Program-made: the position numbers and the translations under genes | Notes under the pieces: generated by a model | Told to the model about the DNA's origin: nothing | Seen by the model: only the letters and a program-made list of their open reading frames with translations | Database searches by the model: none | Origin: Bacteroidales bacterium | GTDB taxonomy: Bacteria; Bacteroidota; Bacteroidia; Bacteroidales; Bacteroidaceae | Length of the DNA: 64,000 nt | Reading direction: 5' to 3' | Assembly: GCA_015060865.1 (NCBI GenBank) | Contig: SUXS01000001.1 | Location: 248,001-312,000, forward strand | In this document: in pieces, positions 27,101-34,793 of the stretch | Position numbering within the stretch: the stretch's first letter is position 1 | Layout of the letters: each line of letters starts with the position of its first letter

Positions 27101-27918
27101 GCCCAGAGCCCCTGGTTGTCTTTGACCGCATTGGTGTTAGTGAGCAGCAGATTATTGCCATTACGATAGCTGGGGTTCAGACTTACATAGCCGCCATGAC
27201 CACCACGCATGGTGTAGAACTTGGTGTCGGCATCCATATAGCTCACATAGACTGTAGTCCCGTCGATGCTAACCATCGAGATTTTTCCATCCACGGCTGA
27301 TGCCGTCAGGTCGGTCTTCTCCAAGCGACCGTTGGCTTCGAAGGTGTCGCCATCCTTATATTCTTGGCCATTGTAGGTGACACTGGCATTATCGGCTCCG
27401 AGCACGTCTATCGTATAGGTCTTGGCCTTGACGATAGCCTCTGCTATCTCGTAACAGTTTCCTGCATCTGTTGACACCCAACTGTTGACAATGATACCCG
27501 AAGCGGTTTGTCCTGAAACCTGCGAGTTCATGCCTTGGCCGCCAAGCACCAGCTTCCAAGGGTACTCGCCACCTACATTCTCCAATGTCAGTGCAGCCGA
27601 AGCGGTAGATACATAAGCACCATTGGCACCTACATACTTTTCTGCTCCCACGCTATACAGATAGTAGCTGGCTCCGTTCTTCTCGATGCGGAATTGCTGA
27701 TTGGGATCGGCTTTGTCATAAACCACTGTGCCTACAGCATTTCCATTACTTGAGCATATTTCATTAGGTACTGCAGCACTGTATAGCAAGAAAGCACGGG
27801 CACTACGCAAAGTATACGTATTGCCATTATCCAAATGCAACAATTCAGTCACAGTCTGCGCTTTTACAGCAAGCGCCATACATATGAAGGCAACAAGTAT
27901 AAAAGAAATCCTTCTCAT
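24169..27918 (-). CDS. GH95-family glycoside hydrolase (probable alpha-L-fucosidase) with N-terminal lectin-like region
   Basis: The protein has 1249 residues, some 400 more than a plain GH95 enzyme. The signal peptide covers about residues 1-20. Residues ~25-380 hold ricin-like or lectin-like beta-trefoil text ([25 protein letters not shown]). The GH95 N-domain starts near 405 ([37 protein letters not shown]). The catalytic barrel includes [33 protein letters not shown], where the NIN pair fits the known GH95 Asn residues. The tail [21 protein letters not shown] resembles the short C-terminal sorting or stalk module also present on the GH20-GH33 protein. Alpha-galactosidase activity is an alternative within GH95. 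Confidence 0.88.
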   Translation of the reverse strand: [1249 protein letters not shown]

Positions 27919-28335
27919 GGTAATTGTTTTTAATGTTTTAATATAAATCCTTTTCTTTCACGTTTTAGAATACAAAGGTACGCATAATTTTGGTATTTTG
28001 GCGGGACACACACAAAAAAAACGAACAATTTATCTAAATAATAAGCAATAAGTTCTCTTCTACGACTCGCCTAGACACTTGACTACTGTTTACACTCTTG
28101 CCAGGGTGAAGATATGATCAAAAAAAATGCTTTGTGCCCCATTAAGCCCGACACTATATTATGAATTAGTCGTAAAAAATCAGGTAGGCACGCTCGTCCC
28201 CTACCACATATCCCAACCACAGTAGCCTCCACTAAGGCAATTCCCGTGAAGTACATCTACGCATCCATCAGTAGAAAAACCTGTTTGGATTATGCTATAA
28301 CTATAGTATCAAAAGTGTACATAGGGAGGGTCTTG
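27919..28335. other. intergenic region between M16 and GH95 genes
   Basis: These 417 nt contain the GH95 -7 box (TACCTTTG on the minus strand, 27973-27980) and no intact gene. On the minus strand around 28186-28300 a run reads like protein (GFSTDGCVDVLHGNCLSGGYCGWDMW) but has in-frame stops on both sides; it may be decayed coding DNA. Confidence 0.4.
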
Positions 28336-29562
28336 TCAACGATAAATCAGTGTCGACAGATGGTCCGCCACAAACAATTCGTTGGCAATATCCAGCAACT
28401 CGCCGGGCGTAAGTGACTCGATGCGCTTATACACCATTTCCGGCCCCTCATAATTATTATAATGCAAAAAATTCTTAGCCATCCCAATCGCCACACTCTC
28501 GAAGTTGTCACTTGACACTCCTATCTGCCCTATCAATTGTTTCTTTGCCGCAGATAGCTGCAAAGTAGTTAGCGGACGCTCACACAATTTTCTCAACTCC
28601 TCATAGGTGAGAGCTATGCATTGCTCAACATCACGGGAGTCAGCACCAAAATAGATACTGAACACTCCCGTATCCGTATAACCAGTGAGACTACTCTCAA
28701 CATTGTACACCAGTCCACTATGCTCGCGCAAAGCCAAGTTGAGGCGGCTATTCATACCTGGTCCTCCAAGCATATTGTTAAGCAGGTATAGCCCTGTACG
28801 TCTATGGTCTGATGCCGAGTAGCCTTCGCACCCTATCATCACGTGTGTCTGATGTGTACCTCGCTTCAGTTCTTTGCAACAGGGGGTATATTTCGGTGGT
28901 GCCACACGGCCATTATTAGGGATGCCACACGGAAGGTCGGCCGTGAAACGTTCGGCCCAGTTCAAGATGCGATCAAAGGAAACGTTCCCATACACAAACA
29001 GCACTGCATTTGAGGGATGGTACAGACGATCAGTAAAACTTTTCCCAACGACCGAATTGAAATGACGGAGGCCATCTGGAGAACCTAAGATATTGTGTCC
29101 CAAAGGATGCTTACCGAAAAGGAGTTCCTCAAAGTCGTCAAAGATTAGCTCAGCAGGATTATCTTCATAGCTTTCTATCTCTTCTAAAATAACCCCCAGT
29201 TCCTTATCAACCTCATGCTGCGGGAAGGTACTACGAAACACAATATCAGTAAGAAGTTCCAATGCGCGAACAAAGTCCTTTTTCAAGAAAGCTGAATAAA
29301 CGATGGTTTCTTCCTTATTGGTAAAAGCATTTAGATCACCCCCAACATTTTCCATACGATTTAGAATATGCCATGCACGTCGCTTGGCTGTGCCCTTAAA
29401 GAGCATATGCTCTACAAAGTGGGCCAAGCCGGGCTCGCCAACCCACTCGTCACGCGTACCGGCATCAACAGCATAGCCACAATAGACCACTTGAGTAGGC
29501 GAAGAGGCGTGTATGATACGCAACCCATTAGAAAGCACCGCTGTAGTACATTTTTTTTTCAT
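28336..29562 (-). CDS. M16-family zinc peptidase (insulinase/pitrilysin-like)
   Basis: The protein has 408 residues with no signal peptide. The inverted zinc motif HFVEH (48-52) is followed by MLFKGT and, some 75 residues on, by the third-ligand region GVILEEIESYEDNP. NGLRIIH at the N-terminus and GGPGMNSRLNLALREHSGLVYNV in the second half complete the two-lobed M16B layout. It probably degrades peptides in the cytoplasm. It is divergent from the LOG gene. Confidence 0.92.
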   Translation of the reverse strand: MKKKCTTAVLSNGLRIIHASSPTQVVYCGYAVDAGTRDEWVGEPGLAHFVEHMLFKGTAKRRAWHILNRMENVGGDLNAFTNKEETIVYSAFLKKDFVRALELLTDIVFRSTFPQHEVDKELGVILEEIESYEDNPAELIFDDFEELLFGKHPLGHNILGSPDGLRHFNSVVGKSFTDRLYHPSNAVLFVYGNVSFDRILNWAERFTADLPCGIPNNGRVAPPKYTPCCKELKRGTHQTHVMIGCEGYSASDHRRTGLYLLNNMLGGPGMNSRLNLALREHSGLVYNVESSLTGYTDTGVFSIYFGADSRDVEQCIALTYEELRKLCERPLTTLQLSAAKKQLIGQIGVSSDNFESVAIGMAKNFLHYNNYEGPEMVYKRIESLTPGELLDIANELFVADHLSTLIYR

Positions 29563-29586
29563 GACACATCATCGTGATATGGAGTA

Positions 29587-29619
29587 CAAAGATACACTTT
29601 TTACCACAAATTTCCCAAA
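29587..29619 (-). promoter_or_regulatory. promoter of the M16 peptidase gene
   Basis: On the minus strand, TTTG (29616-29619), a 21-nt spacer and TATCTTTG (29587-29594) match the Bacteroidetes form. The leader is about 20 nt. Confidence 0.75.
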
Positions 29620-29661
29620 AAAGTTTGCAACATGGTACACACACCTCAACGAAACAAGCTA

Positions 29662-29691
29662 TTGGCAATTCATTTTTTTTGATTATCTTCG
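29662..29691 (+). promoter_or_regulatory. promoter of the LOG gene, near-leaderless
   Basis: TTG at 29662-29664, a 19-nt spacer and TATCTTCG at 29684-29691 (one mismatch to TAnnTTTG). The expected start of transcription falls at or within a few nt of the ATG at 29696. Confidence 0.55.
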
Positions 29692-29695
29692 CAGC

Positions 29696-30274
29696 ATGAA
29701 CCAAAATATAACCATTTCCGTATTCTGCTCAGCAGCAGAAGGGCTACCAACATTGTACTGCAGCGAAGCTTCCCGTTTAGGAGAGTGGATTGGCCAACAG
29801 GGTTGGCAACTGGTATACGGAGGAGCCTCACTCGGTCTTATGGAGCATGTAGCAGAAGGAGCCAAGAGAGAAGGAGCCACCATCACAGGAGTAGTACCCA
29901 GCAAGTTGAAAGAACGAGGTATCATTAGCAAACTTATAGATCAAGTCATCCCCGTGGACAGTCTGAGCAAGCGAAAGGCCGTGATGCTGGAGCGAAGCGA
30001 CTTGTCCGTAGCACTTCCTGGTGGATTGGGCACGTTGGATGAGATATTCCATGTGTTAGGCGAAGCTTCAATAGGCTACCACAACAAGCCCGTAATACTC
30101 TACAACAGTAATGGATGCTACAACGTGCTGTTGCAACTCTTTGACGATTTACGCCAACAAGGCTTGCTGCGCCACTCACTCGCAGGCCGACTCATCGTAG
30201 TCAATGATTTCAACACCCTCACAACTGCCATCAAGTCTGTAGTTGCCAACAAGGCCCAAGGCGAACTTTTCTAA
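29696..30274 (+). CDS. LOG-family protein (TIGR00730), phosphoribohydrolase-like
   Basis: The protein has 192 residues from the ATG at 29696. The longer frame from 29513 overlaps the opposite M16 gene and its promoter and is rejected. Family motifs are VYGGASLGLM (about 41-50) and PGGLGTLDEIF (about 104-114), the PGGxGTxxE nucleotide-binding signature. Members hydrolyse nucleoside 5'-monophosphates to base and ribose 5-phosphate; in plants this activates cytokinins. It is convergent with the GlsB-like gene, 26 nt apart. Confidence 0.92.
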   Translation: MNQNITISVFCSAAEGLPTLYCSEASRLGEWIGQQGWQLVYGGASLGLMEHVAEGAKREGATITGVVPSKLKERGIISKLIDQVIPVDSLSKRKAVMLERSDLSVALPGGLGTLDEIFHVLGEASIGYHNKPVILYNSNGCYNVLLQLFDDLRQQGLLRHSLAGRLIVVNDFNTLTTAIKSVVANKAQGELF

Positions 30275-30300
30275 GACACACTATGCGCACAGAAACAAGT

Positions 30301-31302
30301 TCACTTTCGCCTAAACAAACGCGGAAAGAGAACCTTTGTACCCTTGATACGTTTCTTAAACTCTGGGCGTTCCTCTACAAACGACATGATATGCCGCTTA
30401 CGTTTATCTTCGTGCAATTCATTCACGCCGATAAGGATGCCAGTCTCCTCTACCTTACCAAACTCATGATTGATGGCCGTACCAAACACGAGCATCGAAG
30501 GAGAGAGGTTCATATAAGCGTTCACTAAGGGGGGGATGTTGTAACCCAACTTACGCACCTCGCCATTGAGTATCCTATAGTCTAACTTGAAATCATCCTC
30601 CACGAATAAATGTTCGAAAGATTCAGGGTCATGCTCTATGAAGAGTGGATCGTAGGGATAGACTAGATGTTGGCGGTCACCAAAGTGTTTGTCCAAAAAA
30701 TATAGTATCATATCACGTCCCAAACGGTCATAGGAAGGATACATCGTCATCTTACCAAAGAAAAACTCGGCATCATCAAGCACAACAGTAAGAGCAGCAA
30801 GACCATCAAAAAGATTATCAAGGGCAAATAGTCCCTTCGCATCCGTACGGGAAGCTTGGTACTCCACAGCAACAAACGAACGACCCAACTCAAGAGTGCG
30901 AGGCAAATAGGTGCGGAGGAAATCGTCGGAAAAATGAAACATGTGTGATGTGGCCAAGATGGGCTGCCCTGCAGCATCATACTTCACATCGGCACCATGT
31001 ATATAGCGATACCCACCAATAATTTCCTCGGCATCGGGATTCCATACCACCAACTGCTTATAGGGAATCTTCATCGTATCATATTCGTCAATATCGGCAC
31101 TCAAGCCACTACCTCCACCGCCAGCCCTAAAAGCTATCTCACGCAAGCGGCCTATCTCAAGCATCACGTTGGGAGCGTTGTGAGCATCTATCACATAGAG
31201 ATCATTCCCTCCACGGTTGGTATGTCGCAGACGCTTATCTTCTGTCAGTTCTGCCTTGAGCAGTTCCTTACTTATTGGATCTATAATTTTTTCCATCGCC
31301 AT
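30301..31302 (-). CDS. GlsB-like N-acyltransferase (acyl-glycine / glycine-lipid synthesis)
   Basis: The protein has 333 residues with a GNAT-like acyltransferase core: IGRLREIAFRAGGGGSG, WNPDAEEIIGGYRYIHG, FLRTYLPRTLELGRSFVAVEYQ and a C-terminal LNLSPSMLVFGTAINHEFG-like block. It matches Bacteroides GlsB, which joins a 3-hydroxy fatty acid to glycine to make commendamide-type N-acyl glycines and, with GlsA, glycine lipids. In Bacteroides the glsA O-acyltransferase gene is usually adjacent; none is seen next to this gene. Alternative: another OlsB-type amino-acid N-acyltransferase. Confidence 0.75.
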   Translation of the reverse strand: MAMEKIIDPISKELLKAELTEDKRLRHTNRGGNDLYVIDAHNAPNVMLEIGRLREIAFRAGGGGSGLSADIDEYDTMKIPYKQLVVWNPDAEEIIGGYRYIHGADVKYDAAGQPILATSHMFHFSDDFLRTYLPRTLELGRSFVAVEYQASRTDAKGLFALDNLFDGLAALTVVLDDAEFFFGKMTMYPSYDRLGRDMILYFLDKHFGDRQHLVYPYDPLFIEHDPESFEHLFVEDDFKLDYRILNGEVRKLGYNIPPLVNAYMNLSPSMLVFGTAINHEFGKVEETGILIGVNELHEDKRKRHIMSFVEERPEFKKRIKGTKVLFPRLFRRK

Positions 31303-31372
31303 GCAACTCTGTTATTATTTTTTCGGCCAAAGAATATGCTATTCCCGACAAAAACGCAATCATTTGGTTTTG

Positions 31373-31402
31373 CAAAAATAATATTTTTTTTTCAGTTCCC
31401 AA
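31373..31402 (-). promoter_or_regulatory. promoter of the GlsB-like gene
   Basis: On the minus strand, TTG (31400-31402), a 19-nt spacer and TATTTTTG (31373-31380). The leader is about 65 nt. Confidence 0.6.
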
Positions 31403-31438
31403 CTATTCCTCAAGAGCATTTTGGCTACTGCCCACTTT

Positions 31439-33439
31439 TTATTTCTTCTTCGGCTTGCGTCGTGCCCAGCCCTCTTCCGAGAAGTCGGGTTCGGGACCGC
31501 GCAGGTCGTTGTCGTGCTGGAAGAATTGTTTCCAGTCATCCTTCCTCATGGGACCGCGCTTGCTGGTGTAGCCGCGCTCTTCGCGTGAGGGCTTGGTGCG
31601 GCTGCCTTTAGCTCCCCCGGAGGGGGCAGGACTTTGCGGATTGCGATTCTTGTTCTTCTTCTCGAATCGGGCAAAGCCGTTGTCAGAATTGCCCATTTCA
31701 TCGCGTTTTTTCGGTTTGCGCTGTCTGTTGTCTGTTGTCTGTTGTCTGTTGTCCGTTGACTGTTGACCCATATCCTCTCCTGCAGGCTCCACCACGATGT
31801 GTTGTCCGTTCATGTGGGCGTGGCTCAGGGCGCGTGTCACCGTGTCGGCCTGACGCTCGGGCACCTCGAAGAAGGAGAAGTTCTGCATCAGGTCGATGCG
31901 CCCCATCTCGATGCGCTCGTGGCGCACGTGGCGGTTCACCAGATCGATGATTTGCGAGGCGTAGAATCCGTCGCGCTTGCCGCGGTTCACGAAGAAGCGT
32001 ACATAACCCTTCTCTGCCTTGCGGGGGCCATCGCCCTTTTCACGGCGTTGGCGTGGCCCGTCCTCGCCTTTTGTCCGTTGTCTGTTGTCTTTTGTCCGTT
32101 GACTTCTTTCAACGACCGCCTCCGGTTCGGGGGCATTGCTGTAGTATTCCACGAACCGGCCAAACTCACGGGTCACCACGCGGCGTATGATGTCTTCTTT
32201 ATCCAGCCAGTCGAGCTTGCGGTATATGGCGGGGAGGAACTCGGCTATCTCGGCTTCATTGACCTCGGTCTTCTCGATGTCGTCAATCACCTTCCACAGC
32301 TGCTTTTCGCAAATCTCCTTGCCTGTGGGCAGGGTTCCCTTGACGAACTCCTTGCCGATGACCTTTTCTATTTCGCGCATGCGGCCGCGCTCGCGTAGGT
32401 TGATGATGGCGATGGAGGTGCCTCGCTTGCCGGCACGTCCGGTACGTCCGCTACGGTGGGTGTAGTTCTCCGTGTCGTCGGGCAGGCCGTAGTTGATGAC
32501 GTGAGTGAGGTCGTCCACATCGAGTCCGCGTGCTGCCACGTCGGTGGCTACAAGGAGCTGGATGCGGCGCTTGCGGAACTTCTGCATCGTAAGGTCGCGC
32601 TGCTGCTGCGACAGTTCGCCGTGCAGGGCATCGGCATTGTAGCCGTCCTGGATGAGCTTGTCGGCAATCTCCTGCGTTTCCATACGGGTGCGGCAGAATA
32701 CGATGCCATAGATATGGGGGTAGTAGTCGACGATACGCTTCAGGGCGAGGTATTTGTCCTTCGCGTGCACCATATAATATACGTGGTTCACGTTCTTGGC
32801 GCCCTCGTTCTTGTTGCCTATCACGATTTCGTGGGCATCGGTGAGGTAGTTTTTGGCAATGGCGGCAATCTCCTTGCTCATGGTGGCGGAGAAGAGCAGC
32901 GTGTTGCGGTCGGCAGGCACATCCTCGAGGATGCGGTTGATGCTGTCGGTGAAGCCCATATTGAGCATCTCGTCGGCCTCGTCGAGCACTACGTCGCGCA
33001 CGGTAGAGAGGTCCACCACGCCGCGTTCCATGAGGTCGATGAGGCGGCCCGGTGTGGCCACGATGATATGTACGCCGCGACGCACGTTGCGTATCTGGTT
33101 TTCGATGGAGGTGCCGCCATACATGGGCACCACGCGCAGTCCCTCCACATACTTGGAGAAGGCGGCGAGGTCATCGGCAATCTGCAGACACAGCTCACGG
33201 GTAGGACTCAGGATGAGTGCCTGTGCATAAGGCAGGGTAGGGTCGGCCTTCTGTATGATGGGCAGTCCGAACGCTGCCGTCTTGCCCGTACCCGTCTGTG
33301 CCAGTGCCACTACGTCGTTGCCATTGCCCAGCAGGTAGGGTATCACCTCTTCCTGCACGGGCATGGGTTGTACGAATCCCAGTTCGCTGATGGCTTCACA
33401 TATCTCGGGCATCACGCCCAGTTCTTCGAATGTTCGCAT
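31439..33439 (-). CDS. DEAD-box RNA helicase with DbpA-type RNA-binding domain
   Basis: The protein has 666 residues from the ATG at 33439. The longer frame to 33499 spans the promoter and is rejected. Motifs in order: Q-motif region near the N-terminus, AQTGTGKTAA (Walker A), PTRELCLQI, VLDEADEML, LFSATM, then HRSGRTGRAGKRG in the second RecA domain. A DbpA-like RNA-binding domain (YVRFFVNRGKRDGFYASQIIDLV ... FSFFEVPE) lies around 470-550, followed by a very basic tail. Two linkers (about 445-457 and 558-572) are encoded by 7-bp repeats. It probably acts in ribosome assembly or RNA turnover in the cold. Confidence 0.95.
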   Translation of the reverse strand: MRTFEELGVMPEICEAISELGFVQPMPVQEEVIPYLLGNGNDVVALAQTGTGKTAAFGLPIIQKADPTLPYAQALILSPTRELCLQIADDLAAFSKYVEGLRVVPMYGGTSIENQIRNVRRGVHIIVATPGRLIDLMERGVVDLSTVRDVVLDEADEMLNMGFTDSINRILEDVPADRNTLLFSATMSKEIAAIAKNYLTDAHEIVIGNKNEGAKNVNHVYYMVHAKDKYLALKRIVDYYPHIYGIVFCRTRMETQEIADKLIQDGYNADALHGELSQQQRDLTMQKFRKRRIQLLVATDVAARGLDVDDLTHVINYGLPDDTENYTHRSGRTGRAGKRGTSIAIINLRERGRMREIEKVIGKEFVKGTLPTGKEICEKQLWKVIDDIEKTEVNEAEIAEFLPAIYRKLDWLDKEDIIRRVVTREFGRFVEYYSNAPEPEAVVERSQRTKDNRQRTKGEDGPRQRREKGDGPRKAEKGYVRFFVNRGKRDGFYASQIIDLVNRHVRHERIEMGRIDLMQNFSFFEVPERQADTVTRALSHAHMNGQHIVVEPAGEDMGQQSTDNRQQTTDNRQRKPKKRDEMGNSDNGFARFEKKNKNRNPQSPAPSGGAKGSRTKPSREERGYTSKRGPMRKDDWKQFFQHDNDLRGPEPDFSEEGWARRKPKKK
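31724..31765. repeat. 7-bp tandem array inside the helicase gene
   Basis: Four perfect TCTGTTG units (31724-31751) are followed by TCCGTTG and ACTGTTG. Since 7 is not a multiple of 3, gain or loss of one unit would shift the reading frame of the last ~95 codons (the basic tail). Confidence 0.9.
32071..32105. repeat. second 7-bp tandem array inside the helicase gene
   Basis: Five heptamers (TTGTCCG, TTGTCTG, TTGTCTT, TTGTCCG, TTGACTT) encode a linker between the helicase core and the RNA-binding domain. They are of the same sequence type as the array at 31724-31765. Confidence 0.85.
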
Positions 33440-33456
33440 ACAATTTAAATATTTTG

Positions 33457-33488
33457 TAAAGGTACAAAAAGAACACGGAATAAGCAAA
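33457..33488 (-). promoter_or_regulatory. promoter of the DEAD-box helicase gene
   Basis: On the minus strand, TTTG (33485-33488), a 20-nt spacer and TACCTTTA (33457-33464, one mismatch). It lies between the two possible ATGs and so supports the start at 33439. Confidence 0.65.
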
Positions 33489-33540
33489 GTAATTTGCATA
33501 GGAGCGAAAAAAATACAGGAGACCAGCTCCTATACCGCTA

Positions 33541-34470
33541 CTATCCTCCATTCTGAAAGTTTTCCGCAAACTCACGACTGATATAGTTATCCGCCTGACG
33601 GCAAGCCTCGGCACTGAACGCAAGCCCGCAAACTATGATATCGTTCCAGTCGCGTTCTGTAAGATGGGCAAGGTCAGTACGCCGAACGCGATACTTAATG
33701 AGCCCATAAAGGATTCCAGCATTAAGATTATCGCCTGCACCTATGGTACTCACGGGGGCAACAGGCTCAATTGCATAATGCTTGGATAGCGTGTCCGCAT
33801 ACAACTCGACCCCTCGCGACCCACAGCTATAAATAAGACGAGGGCAATAAAACGCCACCTTATCCTTAAAGACTTTTTCACCCTCACCGATACAATAGAG
33901 CACCTCAAAGTCTTCGTCAGACCCGCGCACAATATCGGAGTACTCGAGATTTTCGAGCATCGCACCCATAAATTTAATTGACTCACCAGCATGGTTGCGG
34001 CGAAAGTTAACATCGTAGTAAACGATAGCCCCCACACGACGGGCTTCCTCCAACAAGGCAACAACCTTATAACGAGTCTCGGGATTAAGAGCATAGTAGG
34101 AACCGAAAAGCACAATATCATCAGATTGTATTGAAGGACATTCCCAATTGTCAAGCTTCCGAAAAGGTTCTTTATAGAATGAATAAGTAGCATTACTGCA
34201 TTCATCAAGAAAAGCCAACGATATGGGCGACTTACAATCAGGATATTCCGTAAGGTATCGGTCGCAGACACCATTTACCGTAAGAAAATCACGCACAATC
34301 CCCCCTACCTTATCATCACCTATCTCACTAATGAAATAAGAAGGAACTCCCATGCGACCGAGTGATACCATAGAATTAAACGTAGAACCACCCGGCACAG
34401 AAGAGACAGCCCGACCATTTCTAAAAAGAATATCAAGAATAGTTTCTCCTATACCAATAACTTTGCGCAT
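33541..34470 (-). CDS. PfkB-family carbohydrate kinase (fructokinase-like)
   Basis: The protein has 309 residues. Ribokinase-fold features are VIGIGETILDILF at the N-terminus, the GGSTFNSMVSLGRMG substrate loop (about 27-41), and PVSTIGAGDNLNAGILYGL, which contains the catalytic Asp (GAGD). It phosphorylates a sugar in the cytoplasm, most likely fructose. Substrate assignment within PfkB is unsafe from sequence alone. It lies 101 nt upstream of the helicase start on the same strand. Confidence 0.85.
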   Translation of the reverse strand: MRKVIGIGETILDILFRNGRAVSSVPGGSTFNSMVSLGRMGVPSYFISEIGDDKVGGIVRDFLTVNGVCDRYLTEYPDCKSPISLAFLDECSNATYSFYKEPFRKLDNWECPSIQSDDIVLFGSYYALNPETRYKVVALLEEARRVGAIVYYDVNFRRNHAGESIKFMGAMLENLEYSDIVRGSDEDFEVLYCIGEGEKVFKDKVAFYCPRLIYSCGSRGVELYADTLSKHYAIEPVAPVSTIGAGDNLNAGILYGLIKYRVRRTDLAHLTERDWNDIIVCGLAFSAEACRQADNYISREFAENFQNGG

Positions 34471-34793
34471 ATTATATCTTTAAAAGTAAACCAAGCATCA
34501 TTATTATTACATAACTTTCGTACAATCCGCATATTTATATCAGCCACAAGAAACTATATCACATACTATGAGACCTATGGCACAAATAGCAGATAACCTT
34601 CTCGGAGGGAAGGCTACTCTATCCAATGAGCAAAGATAATGAAAGGTTCGATTTCCGACAACAGGAAAACATAAAAAAGTTTATCCGTCATCAGACATGA
34701 GAATTTAAAAGCTTTATTTTTCAATTGGCTTCCACAACACAAAGGAATTTACTACATTTGCATCAGCATAACGTACCGAAACAAAACATTACC
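34471..34793. other. intergenic region between PfkB and LOG-like genes
   Basis: The region separates divergent genes. The plus strand has TACATTTG (34753-34760) as a -7 box for the gene at 34794, placed so that the upstream ATG at 34725 would not be transcribed. I see no clear -7 box for the PfkB gene and no other gene. Confidence 0.5.
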
